Source: Haloplanus rubicundus
GTDB lineage: Archaea; Halobacteriota; Halobacteria; Halobacteriales; Haloferacaceae
Length of the DNA stretch: 64,000 nt
Assembly (NCBI RefSeq): GCF_003342675.1
Contig: NZ_CP031149.1
Coordinates: 62,001 to 126,000, forward strand
Direction: 5' to 3'
Made by a program: the position numbers and the translations under genes. This document shows positions 53,040 to 60,500 of the stretch, in pieces. Within the stretch, counting starts at the first letter, position 1; each line of letters opens with the position of its first letter. The notes below the pieces were generated by a model. The model did no database searches. It saw only the letters and a program-made list of their open reading frames with translations, and was not told where the DNA came from.

Positions 53040-54242
53040 TCACGTCCGTTTATCCGCGATCTTGCCCCTGAGCCCTTCATGATATTCGACGTAGTCGCGC
53101 TCTGTCTGAGTTCGATATGCAAGTGTGCGCCCGCCTTCGTATGTGACGACGATGGCCTGCTCGATGGGGTAGGGCCCGTCTTCGTCCGCGTAGTCGACAA
53201 GTTCTGCCCACTCATCGGGTGACCCAAGCGGATCGGGATCGCTGAGATCCCCTCCGTTGGCAGCCCAGATCGGGTCGTCCGGTTCTTTGACGGCGGGCTC
53301 GAGGCGTTCGATTGGCGTCTTCCCCTCGGCCGGCCACACTCCACGTTCCTCCCAGAATGCTCGCATCTCACGGAGGCTTCGACGGACAGTCCCACGGATG
53401 CTGAGGAAGTCAGCGTCTTGCCACCCGTCGCGTGACCAGGATTCGCCTTTGTAGGCGATACCCTGCGGGCCGTTCCAATCGAGACCGATGATGTCCGCAG
53501 GCGGGTCCGCTGTGAGATTCGGTTGGGTGAGCTCCTGGATGACGCGCCATTGCTTCGTCGGGCTGGCTCCAAGGAGATGCACACGGTGACCGCGCCAGTT
53601 GGCGATATCCGAGAAGTGCCACGCTTTGATGTTTGAACGCCCCATCGCGTATCCGAGGACGAGCGATTCCCCGGGGATATCAGCGTTGGCGACGATATCG
53701 ATGGCCTCGCGACACTTCGGGACGATGATGATGGTCGCGTCTGGGTAGTCAGATTTGAGTTCGCGGGCGGCGTCGACAAACGTGTGTGCTTCCTCAGGAG
53801 TGCGGGCATCGCCAACGACACCGATTTCGGGGTCAACCTCACGGAAGCGGGTGAGATACCGATCGAGGTCGGGCCGATTGAAGTCGTTGTCGAGCATGAG
53901 GATCGGGACGTCAACGTTGCGGAGATGTCTATCCTGAATCCGACAGTCCTCGCGAGCGCCGGTAACGAATCCGAGGGCGTATGCCTCAGTCGCAAACGGG
54001 GCTCGATGAAGGAACCCGATGTACTCGGCACGACGAGCGACTTCGATAGGAAGCGCGTCCTCTTCGCGTTCTCGTTCGGTGTTGCTGTCGGCCTCGATCT
54101 CGGTCCGGTGGTCGGAATGCTCGCCTCCCGAGGCCCGGTGTCTGTCCTCGAGTGTGTCAAGAGTCGCCGGCGAGAGGTACGTGGAGAGGTCGAGTTGGCC
54201 GTGGCCGATGCTCTCGACTGAACTGGTATTGGAACTCACCAT
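53040..54242 (-). CDS. DUF6610-like protein with tRNA-guanine-transglycosylase-like barrel
   Basis: 400 residues. An acidic N-terminal region leads to an alpha/beta barrel pattern: VPILMLDNDFNRPDLDRYLT, then PDATIIIVPKCREAIDIV, ESLVLGYAMGR, HRVHLLGASPTKQWRVIQ and PADIIGLDWNG. The HLLGASP and I-x-x-LDWNG segments resemble those of phage DpdA-type relatives of tRNA-guanine transglycosylase. Classical zinc ligands are not obvious, so it is a divergent member. DpdA enzymes exchange guanine for a 7-deazaguanine base in DNA. A TTTGTCG leader lies 49 bases before the start. A role in nucleic-acid base exchange is inference. Confidence 0.55.
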   Translation of the reverse strand: MVSSNTSSVESIGHGQLDLSTYLSPATLDTLEDRHRASGGEHSDHRTEIEADSNTEREREEDALPIEVARRAEYIGFLHRAPFATEAYALGFVTGAREDCRIQDRHLRNVDVPILMLDNDFNRPDLDRYLTRFREVDPEIGVVGDARTPEEAHTFVDAARELKSDYPDATIIIVPKCREAIDIVANADIPGESLVLGYAMGRSNIKAWHFSDIANWRGHRVHLLGASPTKQWRVIQELTQPNLTADPPADIIGLDWNGPQGIAYKGESWSRDGWQDADFLSIRGTVRRSLREMRAFWEERGVWPAEGKTPIERLEPAVKEPDDPIWAANGGDLSDPDPLGSPDEWAELVDYADEDGPYPIEQAIVVTYEGGRTLAYRTQTERDYVEYHEGLRGKIADKRT

Positions 54243-54270
54243 AGGAAGTGGCCGTCAGGATGGTCAGCTG

Positions 54271-54297
54271 GCGGCGCACGGCTCCGCCGCCGACAAA
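54271..54297 (-). promoter_or_regulatory. TTTGTCG leader, copy 5
   Basis: In gene sense TTTTTGTCGGCGGCGGAGCC precedes the DUF6610-like gene by 49 bases. The C-rich tract is replaced by GGCGGCGG, with complementary GCGCCGCC following. Confidence 0.45.
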
Positions 54298-54318
54298 AAC
54301 TGGCGGACGAAATCTCGC

Positions 54319-55719
54319 CTACGCGGAAGACACAGAAGGGGAGCTCGACGACGAGGATGCTCGTTCGGATGGCTCCACGGATGGGTCACGAAGATGGTCG
54401 TAGTCGATCTCGAGGCCAGCGATTCCCTCGACTGCGGCGGTCGCGACGTTCCCGGTGAGGTAGTTCTCGACAGTCGCGTAGCCGTGGAGCCGAGCCCACT
54501 CACAGGCGTCGGCGATGAGTCCCCGAAGCACGTTCACCGGGTAAGCGAGGGCGTCGGTCTGGACGCTCGCAGTGGACAGCGTGACGGCTTCGGTGTTGTC
54601 CCGGGGGTTCTGCTCCCCGGAGTGGTCTCGAAGGCAGAGTACGGCAACCAGGGAGTCTTCTGGCGTCCGGTAGGCGAAGCACGCGACGAGCGGTGCGGTG
54701 TCGTCAGATTCGCCACAGTCGTACTCATCGAGGAACGCCCGGGCGTCGGTGATGAGGGTGGTTTCTCGACGAGCCAGGCGCTCCTCCCGGGTCTGGACGA
54801 GTTCCCCCTGGACAAGCGTGCGGGCAGAGGCACACGCAGGTCCGGCTGGTGTGTTCTGGTCGGTGAGGCGGGCCTGATCGGGACTGACGCGACCGGCGGG
54901 CCGTCGGGCCTCGATCGAATGACTGGCGAGGACGTATCTGTAGCGCCATTTCCGGTACCTTCCACCCCCAGCACGGCCCTCACGAGAGTGCCAGTCACTC
55001 CGGTCGGCTATCGTCGTCCCGAGAAGCTCGAACCCAGCGGCCTGGTACATCGTCCCCACGTTGTTGTTCTGGACACCGGCGTACGTAAGCAGGCGATCGT
55101 ATCCTTCCAGGCGACTCCACGCACAACAGCGTGAGAGGAGCCACGGGCCGGTATTCGCGGGCCGGTCAGGGTGGGCAGCGAAGCGATACAGTTCGACCGT
55201 CCGACCGTCGGCGTTGTGTCGCCCCCGCGGGCGTCCGAGGACCGCCATCGCAACCTCTCGGTCCTGGTAGGTGGCAGTGAGTGCGATTCGGAAGGGCGTG
55301 GTCACTGGGTCGTGCTGATACGCGACGTCGGGGTGCTTCAGGAAGCCGTTGACACGCTCACGGACTCTGGACCCACGCTCAGCGCGGAGCGATAGGTGCC
55401 CCGTTGACGACGCACCACCGGGCGAGACGAGACGGGGGTCACAGTCGCGGTATGTCCGATAGGCGTGGTAGGCGGCAAGGGAGTCGAATTCCGTCTCGAG
55501 TATGACGATCTCCCCGGAGTCGATCATCGCATCGGTCTCGTCTTGGTTGGGGAGGCGACCGATACTGAGTGGGCCCCCTGGCGGGACATACCAGTTGAAG
55601 GATCCGATGGAGTCGTCTCCAGTGCATCGCCCGATAGCGTTGAGATATGGGAACGCGATGATGTCGCCGGCGCGAAGCGGCCGTATCACTCTGGACGAGG
55701 GGTGGTGATGAGTACTCAC
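54319..55719 (-). CDS. GNAT-like protein (XF1762-type), two acetyltransferase-like halves
   Basis: 466 residues from GTG 55719. The central part (AMAVLGRPRGRHNADGRTVE, LYRFAAHPDRPANTGPWLLS, GYDRLLTYAGVQNNNVGTMY, QAAGFELLGTT) is an XF1762-like GNAT fold as found in phages. A second, weaker GNAT-like unit lies at the C-terminus (LVACFAYRTPEDSLVAVLCL, then NVLRGLIADACEWARLHGYA). Phage relatives include enzymes that modify DNA bases. Position in the same gene set as the TGT-like proteins makes a DNA-modifying role worth testing. No start ATG is available near the expected position. Confidence 0.6.
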   Translation of the reverse strand: MSTHHHPSSRVIRPLRAGDIIAFPYLNAIGRCTGDDSIGSFNWYVPPGGPLSIGRLPNQDETDAMIDSGEIVILETEFDSLAAYHAYRTYRDCDPRLVSPGGASSTGHLSLRAERGSRVRERVNGFLKHPDVAYQHDPVTTPFRIALTATYQDREVAMAVLGRPRGRHNADGRTVELYRFAAHPDRPANTGPWLLSRCCAWSRLEGYDRLLTYAGVQNNNVGTMYQAAGFELLGTTIADRSDWHSREGRAGGGRYRKWRYRYVLASHSIEARRPAGRVSPDQARLTDQNTPAGPACASARTLVQGELVQTREERLARRETTLITDARAFLDEYDCGESDDTAPLVACFAYRTPEDSLVAVLCLRDHSGEQNPRDNTEAVTLSTASVQTDALAYPVNVLRGLIADACEWARLHGYATVENYLTGNVATAAVEGIAGLEIDYDHLRDPSVEPSERASSSSSSPSVSSA

Positions 55720-55734
55720 GGGAAAGGAGAGGCG

Positions 55735-56031
55735 TTAGGCGGATGCCCAGCCAAAGAACAGGTACGTGTCTTCTTCGACGTGAATACATCCAGCAGGGCC
55801 CCACTTGCTGTCGATTCGAGAGTCCTGTTCGTCGATAAGCTGGCTGGCGTACTCGGCGGGGTCGGTGTCGCCTACTTCGTCGTCGGGAATACGGGTGAAC
55901 GAGGTTTTCTCCGCGATGGTTCCGGTGTATCTACCTGGGCCATGGTGGTACTGGGCGTCCTCGACGGCGTCGCTAAACGCGCTCTTGGCGTCCTCGCCGT
56001 TCGCTCGGGTGAAAAACGTGTGAGCGCCAAT
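55735..56031 (-). CDS. Small conserved protein, start at a non-standard codon
   Basis: 98 residues on the reverse strand, ending DTYLFFGWASA at 55735. It reads IGAHTFFTRANGEDAKSAFS then GRYTGTIAEKTSFTRIPDDE, typical of small haloarchaeal proteins. In frame there is no ATG, GTG or TTG: the open stretch begins after a stop with ATT AGA GGG AGA CCG CTG ATT GGC. The second ATT (56031-56029) overlaps the previous stop as TGATT, exactly where TGATG would be expected. So an ATT start by coupled translation is likely. It lies between the zinc-ribbon gene and the GNAT-like gene. Confidence 0.65.
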   Translation of the reverse strand: MGAHTFFTRANGEDAKSAFSDAVEDAQYHHGPGRYTGTIAEKTSFTRIPDDEVGDTDPAEYASQLIDEQDSRIDSKWGPAGCIHVEEDTYLFFGWASA

Positions 56032-56306
56032 CAGCGGTCTCCCTCTAATTCGTCTTCACTAAGGTGAACCGCCTCGGCGTCGTCTGGAACAAGTTCCTCA
56101 TAGGTTCGGAATTCCTGGCAATCGACACAGAAGACTCCGTTCTCACCGATATCGGAGTCGGTGATGGGGCCATTCTTTGTCACTTCGACATCGATATGTC
56201 CGTTCGCAAAGCGATGCACAGCTCCGAACTGTACTTGATGGATGATCCACGAGAACCGTCCGTTTCCACAATCTGGACAGACAAGCAACTCCGATTCGGA
56301 GTTCAT
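56031..56306 (-). CDS. Small zinc-ribbon protein
   Basis: 91 residues. Two Cys pairs (LLVCPDCGNGRFSW; GVFCVDCQEFRTYE) define a zinc ribbon. The start codon overlaps the stop of a 17-codon leader gene (ATGA), and its own stop overlaps the start of the next gene, so at least three genes are translated in chain. The function is unknown. Confidence 0.65.
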   Translation of the reverse strand: MNSESELLVCPDCGNGRFSWIIHQVQFGAVHRFANGHIDVEVTKNGPITDSDIGENGVFCVDCQEFRTYEELVPDDAEAVHLSEDELEGDR

Positions 56307-56356
56307 CTAACGACCTCGTATATTCGCCGGTTTGTACTGCGGCTGGTGGTTGCCAT
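56303..56356 (-). CDS. 17-residue leader peptide gene
   Basis: ATG 56356 opens MATTSRSTNRRIYEVVR and stops at 56303, overlapping the zinc-ribbon start by four bases. A TTTGTGG-type leader with CCCCCC and GGTGGAGG lies just upstream, GGAGG 13 bases before ATG. This is the first start codon after the leader, so ribosomes would enter here. The peptide is basic and polar. It may couple translation or act as a small product. Confidence 0.6.
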   Translation of the reverse strand: MATTSRSTNRRIYEVVR

Positions 56357-56368
56357 CTTGTTTGGACT

Positions 56369-56394
56369 CCTCCACCGTCTCGGGGGGCCACAAA
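56369..56394 (-). promoter_or_regulatory. TTTGTGG leader, copy 6, with Shine-Dalgarno-masking hairpin
   Basis: In gene sense TTTGTGGCCCCCCGAGAC is followed by GGTGGAGG. It matches copies 3 and 4 except for G in place of C at the sixth position. It lies 32 bases before the 17-residue gene. Confidence 0.5.
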
Positions 56395-56642
56395 CAGGGT
56401 AAAATCGATCTCGTATGTGAAGGGAGTCATAGAATCGTTCACAGCCGATTTACTGCGGTGCAAGCGGTAGAAAATGTTGAATCATATATACTTACAGAAG
56501 CCGCTGCAAGATACAGAGGATACATACAGCACGTCGGCTTCTTATTTTGATGCTGGAGACGTTGAACCACCCACTCAGTAAGCCCCTGGAGTGTCACTTC
56601 CGTGAAACCGAAAACCGAGATCGACAACGGGAATTAGAAGAG

Positions 56643-57389
56643 TTATACGAAACTTCGGAACGCGTTGACTGCTTCCCGGCCGTCATCGGTCAGCTCTACG
56701 CGCTTGCTTCGGCCTTCCTTTGATAGTTTGATGTAGCCTGCTTCTTTCAGTGGGTTGACTATCTCCCGATCAAGGATTCGATACTGACCTTTATCTTTCA
56801 CATCATGTTCGGTGATGAAGGGAAGTTCCATTTCCTCGCCTGCGTCAATTAGGTCTCCCTTTGTCACTACCTCTCCTTTATCGGAATGTCGCTGAATCAG
56901 AATCATCAACTTAATCAATTGATCGTCTGGCGCTTTGATATCATACTTTGGTAGCTCAACGATATCCTTGATTTCCGACGGGGCGTCTTCATACTTCCCT
57001 GCTCGGACATAATACGGAGTGGCTTCAAAAACCATGCAAGCGATCATCCCCGCGATGGCGGTGACCTTGCTTCCGGTAGAGAGATTCACGTAGACATCTT
57101 CATTCTCATATTCTCTGATTTTATCGGCAAATTTCCCGAGAGAATTGTATAGATCGAATAGATCGCAGTGAGTGAGTTCAATTTCGATGCCTCTCTTATC
57201 CAGTTCGGCTCTGACCACCTTGAGATACTCTGTCTCTTCTTCATCACCTTCGTGAGTCAGTAGGATCACTTTGTCTGCTTTGAGCCGTTCTGCACTTTCG
57301 TACACTCTTTCCTCTTCAAATCCGAGAGGCATTATGTGGATTCGACTAGCTATCTCTCGCTCCATCTCAGTTAGCATCCCCGATTCCAT
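56643..57389 (-). CDS. HFX_2341/DUF6293-like CARF-type transcriptional regulator
   Basis: 248 residues from ATG 57389 (ATG 57365 and TTG 57410 are also in frame). The N-terminal CARF-like domain reads ASRIHIMPLGFEEERVYESA, then DKVILLTHEGDEEE, and the ligand-loop motif VYVNLSTGSKVTAIAGMIAC. The C-terminal winged helix (YRILDREIVNPLKEAGYIKL, EGRSKRVELTDDG) binds DNA. Relatives in haloarchaea regulate genes in response to nucleotide signals or accompany CRISPR loci. None is present here. A perfect 20-bp palindrome lies 90 bases upstream of the start (57479-57498). Confidence 0.78.
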   Translation of the reverse strand: MESGMLTEMEREIASRIHIMPLGFEEERVYESAERLKADKVILLTHEGDEEETEYLKVVRAELDKRGIEIELTHCDLFDLYNSLGKFADKIREYENEDVYVNLSTGSKVTAIAGMIACMVFEATPYYVRAGKYEDAPSEIKDIVELPKYDIKAPDDQLIKLMILIQRHSDKGEVVTKGDLIDAGEEMELPFITEHDVKDKGQYRILDREIVNPLKEAGYIKLSKEGRSKRVELTDDGREAVNAFRSFV

Positions 57390-57774
57390 GGGACAGGTAA
57401 CGTTCTCCAATAACGAGATAGTTTCGATTTCGCATACTATCCATACTATACGCCTAGAAGGTGTCCTGTAGCCGGTATTTTCTAGGCTAGCCTAGAAATA
57501 CTCTCCATGAGTGCGAAAGTCTGCTACTGTCGCGACAATTTTTTAAGTCAACATACCGTACTATCAGTTAGCACGATAGGACAATGTACAACTCAACGAT
57601 AGTGTGGTTCAACCCATGCGCTGGGGCACTAAACCAAGCGAACATGGGTCGGAACGATACCGTACTGATGGTGGGTTGTGGGAGCCGTGAGAGCTCAGCC
57701 GCAAGTACTGGCTCTTGGGATTTGAAACTTGCCTATCATTCCAGGGCGGGTTGCCGAGAATGGAGGTGATACAC
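57390..57774. other. Intergenic region with a 20-bp perfect palindrome
   Basis: TTTCTAGGCT/AGCCTAGAAA at 57479-57498 is a perfect palindrome without a spacer. It lies between the CARF-type regulator and the forward wHTH gene. A TATA-like tatagtatgg (gene sense) near 57445 serves the regulator. A similar CTAGG motif at 57451 (cgcctagaag) suggests a second half-site. Confidence 0.55.
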
Positions 57775-58137
57775 ATGGCAACCATACACAAGGAGGTCAA
57801 GGACTTCCTGGACGACAACGGTCGGTCGACGACTGGAGATATGTCCAGCGAACTCGGGTACACCACTCGGCAGGTTCGGAAGGCTTGCAAGGACCTCCTC
57901 GCTGACGACGAGATCGAAGGCTCAAAGTCTAAGCGCATTCCCGCGTACATAATCAACGGTGAGTACGTCGTTGTGACTGAGAGTCGAGGTCAACTCTTGG
58001 AGATCGTCAAGAAGCATCGACCCAGCGCTCATTCGCGAGCAAAGGCGATGTCGACGGACGAACTCCAGAGTTTCGTCCGTGGCGATATCGCGGACGACGT
58101 CGTCGGAGGACCCGAAATCTGGGAGTTCTGGCAGTAG
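57775..58137 (+). CDS. Winged-helix protein
   Basis: 120 residues from ATG 57775. A perfect Shine-Dalgarno sequence, GGAGGTGAT, lies three bases before the start, so the choice is secure. A winged helix occupies the N-terminal part (VKDFLDDNGRSTTGDMSSEL, then YTTRQVRKACKDLLADDEIE). The C-terminal half (AHSRAKAMSTDELQSFVRGD) is specific to this family and unknown. It may regulate the neighbouring genes. Confidence 0.7.
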   Translation: MATIHKEVKDFLDDNGRSTTGDMSSELGYTTRQVRKACKDLLADDEIEGSKSKRIPAYIINGEYVVVTESRGQLLEIVKKHRPSAHSRAKAMSTDELQSFVRGDIADDVVGGPEIWEFWQ

Positions 58138-58163
58138 GCCAGTCCCAGTGGTTGTATAGTGCG

Positions 58164-58559
58164 CTAGCTGTTTTCGCGTCCGTGGCAGACGGCTACTTCG
58201 ATATCAGTAAACGGCGAGTCCTCTGGGCGGATGTAATCAATTCTGTCTGCGTGAGCGAACAAGCGTTGTATGTTCTTCTCGTCGATGCTGGCCGGACGAT
58301 TTTCCGGACCATGAGGACCAGAATAAACAGCTTGGAACTTTCCGTCACCTCTATGCAACACGTAGTGTCCGCCCTCTGCAGACTCGAATCTCACACAAAT
58401 TGAACTCTCAGAGTTCTGGAGGTCGACGATAAATTCCTCAAAGGACAATTCTAGATCGTGAGTATCGTCCTTGATCGTGTAATACTCGTCAATTTGTTTT
58501 CCTCGTGACTCGATTGGCGGCTCCTGTTTCCCCGGTCGGCGTGTGAGATTTCTACTCAT
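58164..58559 (-). CDS. Hypothetical protein
   Basis: 131 residues from ATG 58559. A basic N-terminus (SRNLTRRPGKQEPPI) is followed by alpha/beta sequence (LELSFEEFIVDLQNSESSIC, GGHYVLHRGDGKFQAVYSGP). It looks like a compact soluble protein, with no known family. The preceding 480 bases upstream (58560-59046) contain no clear gene, though a short hydrophobic stretch (LVATFVLVGIPIVILTAG, reverse strand near 58760) may be a remnant of a small membrane protein. Confidence 0.55.
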   Translation of the reverse strand: MSRNLTRRPGKQEPPIESRGKQIDEYYTIKDDTHDLELSFEEFIVDLQNSESSICVRFESAEGGHYVLHRGDGKFQAVYSGPHGPENRPASIDEKNIQRLFAHADRIDYIRPEDSPFTDIEVAVCHGRENS

Positions 58560-58951
58560 TATTGACCCCACCTACCTTGTGAATCAGGCAGCAGGATTGT
58601 ATAACCGGGGGATGAGCGAAATGCTTGATGGCCGACGATGAATACCATATTAGAGCCAATTCACTTTCTCACGATCTCGTCGCTGGGCCTTCGGCGGCGC
58701 CTCGCGTGCGAACTGTTCAAAAGAATTTCTCGAATATTTGTCCTGCAGTTAAAATCACAATCGGAATACCGACCAACACAAAGGTAGCCACGAGGAACTC
58801 GCTGAGACTCTCCGAACCAACGCCACCGTACTAGAAAAGTACCCACATCTGGTCCTGCCCGTCTATTATTTCACGTCAGTATACCTATTGTGTTGCTGCC
58901 TGTCTCCACTATCTCGAGTGCTTCTCTTCGCCCGCTATTTAAGCAGATTGC

Positions 58952-58999
58952 CGTGCAAGATACGCGCGCTGTATCTTGCACGCGAGTCTTGACAAGACT
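58952..58999 (-). terminator. Tandem hairpins downstream of the gene at 59047
   Basis: CGTGCAAGATAC (58952-58963) and GTATCTTGCACG (58971-58982) form a perfect 12-bp stem with a seven-base loop; AGTCTT-GAC-AAGACT follows at 58985-58999. They lie 48-95 bases after the stop of the reverse gene, where transcription would end. Protein binding to either palindrome is possible. Confidence 0.5.
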
Positions 59000-59046
59000 T
59001 GGATAGACAGAGAGCGCAGAGCTTTCTATGACAGGCTCTCTCGTAA

Positions 59047-59811
59047 TCAACCGACGGTAGTGGGATGCACACTCAGGGTGAATGCCGGGACGATCCACAG
59101 TTCCTCGTCGGCGCTGCCGTACTCGGGGTGAGTGTAGTTGCTGGGGTCATCGGGGACATTGTAGCCGTCGATGAGGTTCATGAACTGCCCGGCCCGACAG
59201 ATCGCGGTTCCGTCCTCGTCGTAGAGGTAAACGTCGGGTTCGGGGTCGAGGTCAGCTTCAGAGCCTTTCGAGAGGCGATCGCACCAATCGGTGCGGTTGT
59301 GGGCTTTGTTAAACAGTTCAAGACCACGTTCGCTCGCGACGGGGACGGCCTCAGGAAGTGCGCCCCAGTCAATATTGAACGGACGAACGTCTGACTCGTC
59401 GGCTTCATGGAGAAGTTCAAACGATCGTCCATCGTAGCCGGCGGGCTTCTTTGGGGCGTTCTCTTGAGCGTCGAATGCGAGGGTGGCCTTAACGATCGCC
59501 TCAAAGCGAGACCTCGCCGGCACGACGGTGAACGCCAGATCGTCGATACGTTTCTCGTAGGTCACGGAGAGGTCGTCGTGGAGGGGTGCATAGGGATCCT
59601 CCGATTCAACTTCCTCGTCGCGATCACACTCCTTACAGAGATTCCGATCAGGGTCAACGGGGCGGTCACACTGTGCACATCGCGGGGCTTCGTCGACTGG
59701 GGAATCGCCAGGATCGCTGGGGCCGTAGTGCTCGTTTTCGTAAGACGTCCCTCTGAAGTCGTCTTCGTCATAGAATCTGCGGTCGTCATCCCAAGGGCTG
59801 TCGATGGTCAT
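59047..59811 (-). CDS. Zinc-ribbon-containing hypothetical plasmid protein
   Basis: 254 residues from ATG 59811. A four-Cys zinc ribbon lies near the N-terminus (PRCAQCDRPVDPDRNLCKEC). Acidic alpha/beta sequence follows (DDLSVTYEKRIDDLAFTVVP, FEAIVKATLAFDAQ). Near the C-terminus DVYLYDEDGTAICRA parallels the protein at 52108. The function is unknown; such proteins recur in haloarchaeal plasmids and proviruses. Confidence 0.6.
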   Translation of the reverse strand: MTIDSPWDDDRRFYDEDDFRGTSYENEHYGPSDPGDSPVDEAPRCAQCDRPVDPDRNLCKECDRDEEVESEDPYAPLHDDLSVTYEKRIDDLAFTVVPARSRFEAIVKATLAFDAQENAPKKPAGYDGRSFELLHEADESDVRPFNIDWGALPEAVPVASERGLELFNKAHNRTDWCDRLSKGSEADLDPEPDVYLYDEDGTAICRAGQFMNLIDGYNVPDDPSNYTHPEYGSADEELWIVPAFTLSVHPTTVG

Positions 59812-59943
59812 TGAGAGGCTCCCTACTCCACAATATGCCATCATCTCTTATAAACGAGCGCGAGCACCGATGACGATCTAGTAGCAAAAGCGGGGTCACT
59901 GAGAGCGGGCCCGAGATGTGGCCTGATCGCGAGAATCGGCTTC

Positions 59944-60375
59944 TTAGCGGCGCTGGCCGTTCTCGAACAAAAAGAGGGTGTTGGCCTCCTTCCCGCCGAG
60001 GGTCCGCTGATCGGTGGCAGTATCCGCAAACAGCGTCCCCTGGAGGCCGGACGCGTCCTCGGGGACCGTCCTCTCACCGTTCTGAGCGCGGATGGCCGCG
60101 GGAGGACGGTCGTCGATGAACTCGTCGGAGCCACCGGTCTCAATTCGAGAGGAGCGCTCTCCAGTGTCAACGTCGACTCCGTGGTGAAAGAGTGTGGTCT
60201 CGAAGGGTTCGTCGTTGAGAGCAAGCAAACCCGCCTCGTCGACGGTCTTCGTCTCGGGGGTTTCAGAGTCGTCCTGGGCCTCACTTTCGGCTGTCACGAA
60301 AACAGACTGGTGATGTACACTGAACGAGGGGTGTTGAGTCGGTGCGCTGGTGCTGGTGTCGGTATCGTCAGTCAT
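59944..60375 (-). CDS. Hypothetical acidic protein
   Basis: 143 residues from ATG 60375. Very rich in Asp, Glu, Thr and Ser. Its central part reads DEAGLLALNDEPFETTLFHH and its C-terminus GKEANTLFLFENGQRR. No motif is recognised. A TTTGTCG leader lies 57 bases before the start. Confidence 0.55.
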   Translation of the reverse strand: MTDDTDTSTSAPTQHPSFSVHHQSVFVTAESEAQDDSETPETKTVDEAGLLALNDEPFETTLFHHGVDVDTGERSSRIETGGSDEFIDDRPPAAIRAQNGERTVPEDASGLQGTLFADTATDQRTLGGKEANTLFLFENGQRR

Positions 60376-60407
60376 GGGTCGTGTGGGCTAGTGATGCAGA
60401 TGGGACA

Positions 60408-60438
60408 GGCGTTCCCGCACCGCGTCGGGGGCGACAAA
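60408..60438 (-). promoter_or_regulatory. TTTGTCG leader, copy 7
   Basis: In gene sense TTTGTCGCCCCCGACGC is followed by GGTGCGGGAACG. The CCCCCG tract can pair with GGTGCGGG. It precedes the gene at 60375 by 57 bases. Confidence 0.5.
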
Positions 60439-60500
60439 TGAGCAGGCGGTAGGCGGGCCGGGGGTGAACTGGCACTGATAGATGCAGGCCTGCCGGGGCA

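Noticed and set aside
54019-56067. Long forward open frames opposite the GNAT-like and DUF6610-like genes
   Set aside because: They lack motifs and start sites, and the reverse genes have acidic composition, coupling overlaps and leader elements.
58661-58846. Small reverse membrane-protein gene near 58.7 kb
   Set aside because: A good hydrophobic helix is present, but the frame has an in-frame stop just upstream and no usable start; at most a remnant.
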